The translations under genes and the position numbers were made by a program. The notes beneath the pieces were generated by a model. It was given only the letters and a program-made list of their open reading frames with translations, ran no database searches and was not told the origin of the DNA. DNA of 6,228 bases from Methanobacteriota archaeon (GTDB lineage: Archaea > Halobacteriota > Methanosarcinia > Methanosarcinales > Methanoperedenaceae): the NCBI GenBank assembly GCA_018900975.1, contig JAHIFK010000140.1:1-6228 (forward strand), given 5' to 3'. This document shows positions 1-5,927 of the stretch, in pieces; within the stretch, counting starts at the first letter, position 1; each line of letters opens with the position of its first letter.

Positions 1-696
1 ATCCAGCCCATACGTGAGATCGGCGCGATCGCTTCTGAAAAAAAGATACTGTTCCATGTGGACGGGACAGCGGCAGTTGGAAAAGTCCCTGTCAATGTCG
101 AAGAAGAACATATCGACCTTCTCACAATTTCTTCCAATGATATGAACGGACCCAAAGGAGCGGCTGCCCTATATATCAGGCAGGGTGTGAGATTAATGCC
201 CTTTATGCTTGGCGGAGGTCAGGAATTCGGGATGAGAAGCGGTTCAGAGAACATCCCTGGCATTGTCGGGATGGGAAAGGCTGCCGAGATCGCCCGTGAT
301 GAGATGAGCTCAGAAGGCGCACGTCTCATCAAAATGCGTGACAGGCTGATAGATAATATCCTGAAGCTTGAATATACGTATCTCACAGGTCACAGGATAA
401 AACGCCTCCCCAACAATGCAAGTTTCAGGTTCAGCTTCATAGAAGGGGAAAGCATCATACTTCAGCTCAATGATATGGGTATCACTGCAAGTACTGGCTC
501 AGCATGCTCTTCCAAGACCCTTGAGCCCTCGCACGTGCTGATAGCCACGGGACTGAGGCACGAAGAGGCTCACGGCTCGCTTCTGCTCACCCTTGGAAGG
601 AAAAATTCAGAAGATGATGTAGATCATGTATTAGAGAGCGTCCCTGGGGTCGTTACCCGTCTCAGGGCATTATCGCCCCTTTATCCTTTAAAGTAA
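1..696 (+). CDS. nifS: NifS/IscS-like cysteine desulfurase homologue lacking the PLP lysine (5' end cut off by window)
   Basis: C-terminal 231 residues of a fold-type I aminotransferase-family protein of the NifS/IscS group. The family is usually about 385-400 residues, so roughly 155-170 residues lie upstream of the window. The frame is open from base 1. Family marks are a His-Val-Asp block (bases 55-63), GPKG (148-159), GGGQEFGMRSGSEN (about 211-252) and the group I mobile loop GSACSSKTLEPSHVL with the sulfur-carrying cysteine at 505-507. Normal members take sulfur from cysteine using PLP bound to a lysine in an SGHK motif. Here that motif reads S-S-N-D, with Asp at 139-141 in place of Lys and Asn in place of His. 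The Gln that contacts PLP two residues after the Asp-x position is Ala (70-72). The same Lys-to-Asp change is known in Archaeoglobus fulgidus IscS. I infer it is not a normal desulfurase and instead acts with the NifU fusion 12 bases downstream. Family assignment is sure; activity is uncertain. Confidence 0.93.
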   Translation: MQPIREIGAIASEKKILFHVDGTAAVGKVPVNVEEEHIDLLTISSNDMNGPKGAAALYIRQGVRLMPFMLGGGQEFGMRSGSENIPGIVGMGKAAEIARDEMSSEGARLIKMRDRLIDNILKLEYTYLTGHRIKRLPNNASFRFSFIEGESIILQLNDMGITASTGSACSSKTLEPSHVLIATGLRHEEAHGSLLLTLGRKNSEDDVDHVLESVPGVVTRLRALSPLYPLK

Positions 697-698
697 GT

Positions 699-704
699 AG
701 GTGA
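699..704 (+). promoter_or_regulatory. Ribosome binding site for the NifU fusion gene
   Basis: AGGTGA lies four bases before the ATG at 709. It matches the archaeal anti-Shine-Dalgarno (AGGTGAT) and supports that start. It sits in the 12-base gap after the NifS stop codon, so the two genes are very likely co-transcribed. Confidence 0.7.
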
Positions 705-708
705 AAAC

Positions 709-2058
709 ATGGGAGAACAATTCGAATATTCAGAAAAAGTAATGGATCATTTCAGGAATCCGAGAAACGTAGGGCAGATCAAAGATGCGGACGGTATGGG
801 AAGGGTAGGGAATCCGGTTTGCGGCGACCTGATGGAGATCCAGATAAAAGTCGAGGACAATATATTGAAAGACGTTAAGTTCAAGACCTTTGGTTGCGGC
901 TCAGCCATCGCCACAAGCAGCATGATAACTGAAATGGCGATCGGAAAGACGCTTGAAGAGGCGCTTAAGATAACGCGCGGGGACGTGGCGGCTGAACTTG
1001 ACGGCCTTCCTGCTGTTAAGATGCACTGCTCCAACCTTGCGGCAGATGCCCTTCATGCAGCCATAAAGGATTACATGGTAAAAAACGAAGAGAAGGCAAA
1101 AATAGAGGCAGAAAAATATGACTTTGACGTGATAGTGGTGGGCGGAGGTCCGGGTGGCCTTACAACTGGAATACTCTGCGCCTACAGGGGGCTAAAAACC
1201 GCCATTTTCGAGTCTTCAAGCTGGGGCGGGATACTCTCATGGCTGTGCCACACAAAAATGATCGAGAATTTCCCCGGATTGAGTGAAAAAACAACCTGTA
1301 AAGACCTTGTTGACACATGGATGAGCGAGGCGAAGAAGCTCAATGTGGAATTAAAGAAAGAGCGCGTAAATGAAATAACGAAGGATATGAAAGTCATTGC
1401 GCAAAGCGGCGAATACAGAAGTAAGATCATAGTCCTGGCAACTGGAAGTTCTCCGGCAGCAGCAGGCGTAAAGGGCGAGGAGAAGTACAGCAAGGACGAC
1501 AGGGGCATCTATTATTATGTAACGAATCCCGAAAAATTCGCAGGAAAGCGCGTTCTCATCGTGGGCGGCGGTAACTCTGCCGTGGACGCAGCTCTATCCC
1601 TTATCGACACCGCAGACCTCATAACAATAGCCCACAGGCATAACGAATTGTGGGCGATTGGCCAAAAGATCGAGCGCCTGAAAGCAAGTGATAAGATCAA
1701 GATACTGTATGATACTGAACTGGTTGAAATATCAGGCGCCGAAAAGGTAGAGAAAGCCATAATGCGGGACTTAAAGGAAGACGAGACCATACAGCAGGTG
1801 GTGGATTCCGTGATATTGGCTGTGGGCATGACGCCGAATACCGATATATTCAAGAAGCTGGACATTGAGATGGATGAGAAGGGGTATATAAAGACGGACA
1901 GGACGCAGAAGACCAGCATCGACGGGATATACGCCGTGGGAGATATTGCCTCAGACCTCCAGCTTGTGGTTATCGCTGTGGCACAAGGAGCCACGGTTGC
2001 GCATAATGCTTATATAGAATTGAGAAAGCCATATTGGAGAAGTGCAGGCCGTTTGTAA
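709..2058 (+). CDS. nifU: NifU/IscU iron-sulfur scaffold fused to a TrxR-like NAD(P)H flavoprotein reductase without CxxC
   Basis: A two-domain protein of 449 residues. Residues 1-124 are a complete NifU_N/IscU scaffold with its three cluster-ligand cysteines: Cys38 (GNPVCGD), Cys63 (FGCGSAIATSS) and Cys107 (KMHCSNLAADAL). IscU is normally a free protein of about 125-130 residues. A short charged linker (about 125-137) leads into a flavoprotein of the thioredoxin reductase family (about 138-449). It has the FAD dinucleotide motif GGGPGG (145-150), IENFPG (185-190), a second nucleotide motif VGGGNSA (285-291) and the C-terminal FAD motif YAVGD (408-412). The CATC redox pair of thioredoxin reductase is replaced by YYVTN (269-273), followed by PEKFAGKRV. 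That pattern resembles TrxR-like ferredoxin/flavodoxin:NADP reductases such as YumC, so thioredoxin reduction is unlikely. I infer a cytoplasmic scaffold with built-in electron supply. The pyridine nucleotide motif is altered (HRHNELW, 309-315). Domain calls are firm; the role of the fusion is inference. Confidence 0.95.
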   Translation: MGEQFEYSEKVMDHFRNPRNVGQIKDADGMGRVGNPVCGDLMEIQIKVEDNILKDVKFKTFGCGSAIATSSMITEMAIGKTLEEALKITRGDVAAELDGLPAVKMHCSNLAADALHAAIKDYMVKNEEKAKIEAEKYDFDVIVVGGGPGGLTTGILCAYRGLKTAIFESSSWGGILSWLCHTKMIENFPGLSEKTTCKDLVDTWMSEAKKLNVELKKERVNEITKDMKVIAQSGEYRSKIIVLATGSSPAAAGVKGEEKYSKDDRGIYYYVTNPEKFAGKRVLIVGGGNSAVDAALSLIDTADLITIAHRHNELWAIGQKIERLKASDKIKILYDTELVEISGAEKVEKAIMRDLKEDETIQQVVDSVILAVGMTPNTDIFKKLDIEMDEKGYIKTDRTQKTSIDGIYAVGDIASDLQLVVIAVAQGATVAHNAYIELRKPYWRSAGRL

Positions 2059-2112
2059 GAAAAATCACTTTAAAGATTATCGGGCGCTTAGAATGAATTG
2101 ATATTCATCATA

Positions 2113-2132
2113 CTGCCATGGCAGGTACCTGC
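2113..2132. repeat. Two overlapping 12-base perfect palindromes
   Basis: CTGCCATGGCAG (2113-2124) and GCAGGTACCTGC (2121-2132) are each exact palindromes and share GCAG. They lie 55-74 bases after the NifU fusion stop codon, in a gap with no supported gene. Because the shared arm can pair either way, the RNA could form two mutually exclusive hairpins. They could also be protein-binding sites or part of a 3' processing or termination element. I see no T-run directly after them, so a simple terminator is not supported. Confidence 0.6.
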
Positions 2133-2137
2133 AAATC

Positions 2138-2159
2138 CATGATAATGCGCATGATCATG
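2138..2159. repeat. 22-base near-perfect inverted repeat
   Basis: The arms are CATGATAATGC and GCATGATCATG with no spacer. Ten of the 11 pairs match, and the only mismatch is the sixth base of the left arm. The right arm contains its own 10-base palindrome, CATGATCATG (2150-2159). The site lies 30-50 bases upstream of the first TATA-like box of the gap, so an operator for a dimeric regulator is possible but unproven. Confidence 0.5.
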
Positions 2160-2188
2160 ATACAAATAAGTATTTATTTCATTAAGTC

Positions 2189-2215
2189 AAATATTTATCA
2201 TACAGTGATGATCAC
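2189..2215 (+). promoter_or_regulatory. TATA-like box followed by an 11-base palindrome
   Basis: AAATATTTAT (2189-2198) resembles an archaeal TATA box and would place transcription starts near 2220. Just before that point is GTGAT-G-ATCAC (2205-2215), a perfect inverted repeat around one base, suitable for a repressor that blocks initiation. The transcript would read into the hypothetical gene at 2316. A second TATA-like box lies nearer that gene. Confidence 0.35.
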
Positions 2216-2279
2216 ATGCCCGATACAAATCAAATAAACGAAACTACCTCAAATGGTATAATTGTGCACTATAATTAAG

Positions 2280-2309
2280 ATATTTATTCATCATAAAAAA
2301 TATTGAAGG
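2280..2309 (+). promoter_or_regulatory. Proximal TATA-like box and ribosome binding site of the hypothetical gene
   Basis: ATATTTATT (2280-2288) is centred 32 bases before the ATG at 2316. That would start a transcript with a very short leader. GAAGG (2305-2309) lies six bases before the ATG and could be a modest ribosome binding site. Together they favour the ATG at 2316 as the start. Confidence 0.4.
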
Positions 2310-2315
2310 CAAAAA

Positions 2316-3287
2316 ATGTCAACAGCATCTGAGTTCTTAAATTATTGCAACCAATTTATTGAAACTAATCTTAAGAAAAAGTCAAGTCTGGTTCTTAATC
2401 AGGTGACTTCAAAGAAAAATTTAAATGAGAACTCAAATATAAGAGATATTGAGGAGTTCATTAGTCTACTTGAGGTGAGTATCACTGCAGTTTCAGGGAA
2501 AAAAAAAGCGGACACAATATGCATATCCCTGAGAGAAAAAGCAATGGAGATTGACTTAATTAGTGGAAGTGCAGAAATACGCAATAGAATTTGCGTTAAA
2601 CCTGAGGACATGAATGTAAATGAATTCCTGGCAAGGCTCAGCGCTGGAAATGTAGGCAAAGCAGTAAAGGACATACAAACAGAAGATAAAAAAAAGTTGC
2701 CTGTTTCGCCAATAAACACTGATATTGATCAATTCATTGCGATTAATTCTCTTCCGTGTGAGAGTGAAATTACAAGGATTTCAGCAGAACTGGCTTTAAA
2801 ATACATTTGCGATGCTGAAAAGACGAAAAAAGATATTATTGAACTGATAAATGATAATTTCAGAATTGAAATCAATAAGAAAGTCATCAAAATTGAAATA
2901 GACAAATTCCTTAGTGGATTCGAAAATACGGCAAAAGAAGAAATGGATGATTTTATAAATTATATGAAATTATTAAAATTAAAATTCCATGATGATGAAT
3001 TTAAGGAGCAAATTGAGACTGAAAGGCTTTTGCGTAAATTCCAGGACCCGACATTAGAGATAACAGGTTCTGAAATTGACCGGTTCATATGCCTGCTTAA
3101 AGCATATACTGATAAAAATGACTTTATCAGGGCTCTTGATGAAAATGAACTCAGCTATCTCGTTAAAGATGAAAAAGGCATATCCGAAAAACTGTTATTT
3201 GATTTAGTAGAACTCATGGTTCTGATCGAACGTGATTCCCCGAGTGGGATATATCTTAATCAAATGGTAGAAAAAACACCCCAGTAG
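2316..3287 (+). CDS. Hypothetical protein, A/T-rich gene with a recurring hydrophobic-acidic-x-Phe-Ile/Leu motif
   Basis: A protein of 323 residues that I do not recognise. It is rich in Lys, Glu, Asp, Ile and Leu, has no signal peptide or membrane segment, and reads as a soluble, mainly helical protein. A short motif, roughly [IVM]-[DEN]-x-F-[IL], recurs seven times around Phe7, Phe48, Phe104, Phe140, Phe198, Phe213 and Phe257 (for example IEEFI, VNEFL, IDQFI, IDKFL, MDDFI, IDRFI). The first copy is the weakest. This suggests diverged helical repeats. Six scattered cysteines form no CxxC pair. Sampled 60-base lines are about 15-42% G+C, against 53-55% in the reductase gene downstream, so the gene may have been acquired. 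It has its own promoter-like boxes and is separated from both neighbours by over 100 bases, so operon context gives no clue to function. That it is coding is likely from the long open frame and protein-like composition. Confidence 0.8.
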   Translation: MSTASEFLNYCNQFIETNLKKKSSLVLNQVTSKKNLNENSNIRDIEEFISLLEVSITAVSGKKKADTICISLREKAMEIDLISGSAEIRNRICVKPEDMNVNEFLARLSAGNVGKAVKDIQTEDKKKLPVSPINTDIDQFIAINSLPCESEITRISAELALKYICDAEKTKKDIIELINDNFRIEINKKVIKIEIDKFLSGFENTAKEEMDDFINYMKLLKLKFHDDEFKEQIETERLLRKFQDPTLEITGSEIDRFICLLKAYTDKNDFIRALDENELSYLVKDEKGISEKLLFDLVELMVLIERDSPSGIYLNQMVEKTPQ

Positions 3288-3352
3288 TGTTTATCATATT
3301 CAATTTATCCTGTATAATATCGTCAGCAATCATATCGTTTGAAATCAAGGTT

Positions 3353-3370
3353 AACAAAAGTTTTTTATAC
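3353..3370 (+). promoter_or_regulatory. Promoter of the ribonucleotide reductase gene
   Basis: A purine-rich tract (AACAAAAG, 3353-3360), which could serve as a BRE, is followed directly by TTTTTTATAC (3361-3370), a good archaeal TATA box. Transcription would start near 3391, giving a leader of about 30 bases before the inferred start at 3423. Confidence 0.55.
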
Positions 3371-3422
3371 TGAATGCCCTAAATTATTGCTTTAGAACAT
3401 CCAGGCTACAGGGGCTATTATC

Positions 3423-5465
3423 ATTATAGTAAATATCAGGAAAAGAGATGGCAGGATAGTTGAATTCGACAGGTCAAAAATAGCGAATGCCATCTTTAAA
3501 GCTTTCATCGCCACAAAAAATAAGGATGGCAGCAGAGCCTCAGATATAGCTGACGAGGTCGTTGAATTGATCGAGAAACGCATCAGGGGAATACCTGACG
3601 TAGAGGGGGTCCAGGATATTGTCGAGGAGGTTCTGATAAATAATGGCTATTCAGGCGTTGCTAAAGCGTACATCCTTTACAGAGAGAAGCGCGCCCGGAT
3701 AAGAAAAGCAAAAGAATTCCTGGGTGTTAAGGACGAGTTGAAACTCAGCGTTAATGCCGTAAGAGTACTGCAGAGGCGCTACTTGTTAAAAGATTATAAG
3801 GGGGGCGGGATAGAAACCCCGCTTGAACTTTTCCGCAGGATAGGCCGAGCTGTCGCCCTTGACCCTGAATCAGAGGAGGAATTCCTTAAAATACTTTCGA
3901 ACCTTGAGTTCCTCCCCAACTCGCCAACGCTTATGAACGCTGGAACAGACATGGGGCAGCTTTCTGCGTGTTTTGTCATCCCGGTGGAAGATTCGCTGAC
4001 GAGCATTTTTGATGCTGTAAAGAACATGGCCCTTATCCAGCAGTCCGGGGGCGGCACAGGTTTCTCGTTCTCGAACCTGAGACCATCGGGAGATATTGTG
4101 AGAACAACACACGGAGTAGCTTCTGGTCCAGTTTCTTTTTTGCGTGTGTTCGATATCGCAACAGATGTTATTAAGCAGGGAGGTAAGCGGCGCGGCGCGA
4201 ATATGGGGATTCTCAGGGCTGACCATCCGGATATTATTGAGTTCATCACTTCAAAGACAAAAGAAGGAAGCCTTACGAATTTCAACATCTCTGTTGCTGT
4301 GGATGACAGGTTCATGAACGCAGTAAGGGATGACGGAGAATATGAACTGATAAATCCGCGGAACCGGGAAGTGGTGAAGAAGGTGAGTGCGCGGGATATC
4401 TGGAACCTTATAATCACTATGGCATGGAGGAATGGAGACCCGGGAATCATATTTATCGACGAGATAAACAGGCATAATCCCACGCCGCAGGTAGGGATGA
4501 TGGAAAGCACGAATCCTTGCGGTGAACAGCCTTTATTGCCATATGAGTCCTGCAATCTCGGTTCGATAAACCTTGCAAAGATGGTAAAGGATGGCTCAAT
4601 TGATCGGGAAAAACTTGAAAAAACAATTAATATTGCTGTCAAGTTCCTTGATAATGTGATAGACATCAATAAATACCCGCTTCTACAGACCGAGGCAATT
4701 ACAAAAGCCAACAGAAAAACAGGTCTTGGAGTAATGGGTTTTGCAGATATGCTGGTACAGCTTGGCATCCCGTACAATTCTGAAGAAGGGTTAAAAACAG
4801 GCGAAGAGGTTATGAGTTTTATACGTGAGAAGTCCCATGCCATGTCTGAGCGGCTGGCAGAGGAACGCGGCGCATTCCCCAACTTCCAGGGCAGTATCTA
4901 TAAGAAACCCATGCGTAACGCCACTGTAACTACTGTCGCGCCCACAGGCACTATAAGCATCATAGCAGGATGTTCAAGCGGGATAGAACCCCTGTTCGCT
5001 ATATCGTTCGTGCGCAATGTGATGGAAGGTACGAAACTCCTTGAGGTAAATCCGTATTTTGAGGCGATCGCAAAGGAGCGGGGTTTCTACAGTGAAGAAC
5101 TGATGATGAAGATAGCAAAGCACGGGACGCTTGCCGGCATCGATAAGGTCCCAGATGACGTGAAGCGAGTGTTCGTTACTGCTTTTGATGTGGCGCCGGA
5201 ATGGCATGTGAGGATGCAGGCTGCGTTCCAAAAGCACTGCGACAATGCGGTCTCAAAGACCATCAATTTCCCGAATGATGTGGATATCAAGGAAGTGGAG
5301 AAGGCGTACATGCTTGCATATGAATTGAAGTGTAAGGGGATCACCGTGTACAGGTACGGGAGCAAGACGCAGCAGGTGCTGTATCTCGGGGATGATATTG
5401 ATAAATATGTGTCTGCGGATGATGAATATGCGGGCGGGTGCCCGGCGCCGGTGTGTCCGGTGTGA
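3423..5465 (+). CDS. nrdJ: Adenosylcobalamin-dependent (class II) ribonucleoside-diphosphate/triphosphate reductase with ATP-cone
   Basis: It reduces ribonucleotides to deoxyribonucleotides using a thiyl radical made from adenosylcobalamin. From 3423 the protein is 680 residues. An N-terminal ATP-cone (about 3-95) begins with IRKRDGRIVEFDRSKI and should sense ATP/dATP. The catalytic barrel has the first redox Cys183 (LSACF), the NPCGE motif with Asn364, radical Cys366 and Glu368, and the partner Cys377 (ESCNLGSINL). These match the Cys119/Cys408/Glu410/Cys419 set of the Lactobacillus leichmannii enzyme. A C-terminal pair, Cys673 and Cys678 (GGCPAPVC), fits the shuttle that re-reduces the active site. 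No intein interrupts the active-site blocks. The frame is open from 3396, after TAG at 3393, but has no ATG, GTG or TTG before a TTG at 3567 inside the ATP-cone. I chose ATT at 3423, eight bases after GGGG (3411-3414). ATA at 3426 is also possible. Function is firm; the start is not. Confidence 0.95.
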   Translation: MIVNIRKRDGRIVEFDRSKIANAIFKAFIATKNKDGSRASDIADEVVELIEKRIRGIPDVEGVQDIVEEVLINNGYSGVAKAYILYREKRARIRKAKEFLGVKDELKLSVNAVRVLQRRYLLKDYKGGGIETPLELFRRIGRAVALDPESEEEFLKILSNLEFLPNSPTLMNAGTDMGQLSACFVIPVEDSLTSIFDAVKNMALIQQSGGGTGFSFSNLRPSGDIVRTTHGVASGPVSFLRVFDIATDVIKQGGKRRGANMGILRADHPDIIEFITSKTKEGSLTNFNISVAVDDRFMNAVRDDGEYELINPRNREVVKKVSARDIWNLIITMAWRNGDPGIIFIDEINRHNPTPQVGMMESTNPCGEQPLLPYESCNLGSINLAKMVKDGSIDREKLEKTINIAVKFLDNVIDINKYPLLQTEAITKANRKTGLGVMGFADMLVQLGIPYNSEEGLKTGEEVMSFIREKSHAMSERLAEERGAFPNFQGSIYKKPMRNATVTTVAPTGTISIIAGCSSGIEPLFAISFVRNVMEGTKLLEVNPYFEAIAKERGFYSEELMMKIAKHGTLAGIDKVPDDVKRVFVTAFDVAPEWHVRMQAAFQKHCDNAVSKTINFPNDVDIKEVEKAYMLAYELKCKGITVYRYGSKTQQVLYLGDDIDKYVSADDEYAGGCPAPVCPV

Positions 5466-5493
5466 GTTGTGAAGCACAATTATTAGTTCTCTG

Positions 5494-5529
5494 CAGTTAT
5501 CATTAATTAGTATTAGACAGTTGTCATTA
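5494..5529. repeat. 12-base direct repeat upstream of the HEPN promoter
   Basis: CAGTTATCATTA (5494-5505) and CAGTTGTCATTA (5518-5529) differ at one base and start 24 bases apart, a little over two helical turns. They end 10 bases before the TATA box at 5540. That position suits binding of a regulator, possibly the locus's own products, but this is inference. Confidence 0.5.
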
Positions 5530-5539
5530 TACCCCATAG

Positions 5540-5552
5540 TTTTTATATATAA
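5540..5552 (+). promoter_or_regulatory. TATA box of the HEPN/MNT locus
   Basis: TTTTTATATATAA is a strong archaeal TATA box. Transcription would begin about 5572, giving a leader of about ten bases before the TTG start at 5582. Confidence 0.6.
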
Positions 5553-5568
5553 CAAAACAACAAATTAA

Positions 5569-5576
5569 GAGATGAT
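5569..5576 (+). promoter_or_regulatory. Ribosome binding site deciding the TTG start of the HEPN gene
   Basis: GAGATGAT differs by one base from the archaeal consensus GAGGTGAT and ends five bases before TTG at 5582. An in-frame TGA at 5573-5575 rules out any start further upstream, so TTG is the best start. Confidence 0.5.
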
Positions 5577-5581
5577 ATTTA

Positions 5582-5893
5582 TTGGACATTGAAAGAGCAA
5601 AAAGATACAGGGAAAAGCTGAACTTCATTAGGGAAAGAGTGGCTGACGTCGAAGATTGGATGCCATCTGAAGTTTCAGATTTCAGCTCTGATAATAGAAA
5701 TAGACTTGCAATATATAAAGCATTTCAGGAATTGATCGAAGCTTCATTCGACGTTACGGCAATGGTATGTAAAGACTCAAAAATGGTTCCCAAAGACGAC
5801 TACACGAACCTTGAAACCCTCAAAAATATTAAGATCATAGACGAGCGCCTAAAGAATGCTCTGGCAGAATCCAATGGCTTAAGAAATAGATAA
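5582..5893 (+). pseudogene. HEPN-domain (HepT-like, DUF86 family) protein truncated inside the RX4-6H motif
   Basis: The 103 residues align by eye with archaeal HepT-like HEPN proteins of about 135-145 residues: an N-terminal helix pair, then IYKAFQELIEASFDVTAMV, then DDYTNLETL and ALAESNGLRNR. In full-length members GLRNR continues into a VHxY block and two more helices. Here TAA at 5891-5893 follows LRNR directly. The Arg of RX4-6H (5882-5884) is kept but the catalytic His, the adjacent Tyr and about 35-40 C-terminal residues are missing, and none of the three + frames downstream restores them. In type VII toxin-antitoxin pairs HepT is an RNase and MntA neutralises it by adding AMP to that Tyr, so this protein should be neither a working RNase nor a normal substrate. 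It still has a promoter and a ribosome binding site. I call it a broken gene, although a short variant with another role cannot be excluded. Confidence 0.7.
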
Positions 5894-5927
5894 GGATTTT
5901 TCTTTTCTGTTCGCTCGAAAAGATTTG

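Noticed and set aside
58..60. GTG at 58 as a start codon of the NifS-like protein
   Set aside because: It codes for the Val of the conserved His-Val-Asp block. Family sequence continues upstream to base 1, so the gene is simply cut by the window edge.
154..156. The Lys of GPKG as the PLP-binding lysine
   Set aside because: This Lys is conserved separately in the family and lies five residues after the Schiff-base position, which is Asp here.
1141..2058. Calling the second domain of the NifU fusion a thioredoxin reductase
   Set aside because: The CxxC redox pair is absent (YYVTN at residues 269-273), so only the fold, not the thioredoxin-reducing activity, is supported.
3567..3569. TTG at 3567 as the start of the ribonucleotide reductase
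   Set aside because: It falls inside the ATP-cone, whose conserved first half is coded in frame upstream.
3794..4882. A 362-codon open frame on the minus strand
   Set aside because: It lies wholly opposite the catalytic core of the ribonucleotide reductase, is rich in Ser, Arg, Pro and Ile without recognisable motifs, and is an antisense shadow.
5880..5893. Stop codons in the HEPN/MNT junction read as pyrrolysine
   Set aside because: Pyrrolysine is inserted at TAG. Both stops here (5880-5882 and 5891-5893) are TAA.
5896..5907. T-rich run after the HEPN stop as a transcription terminator
   Set aside because: It reads as coding sequence (DFSFL) in the MNT frame, and the MNT gene follows directly, so termination here is not supported.
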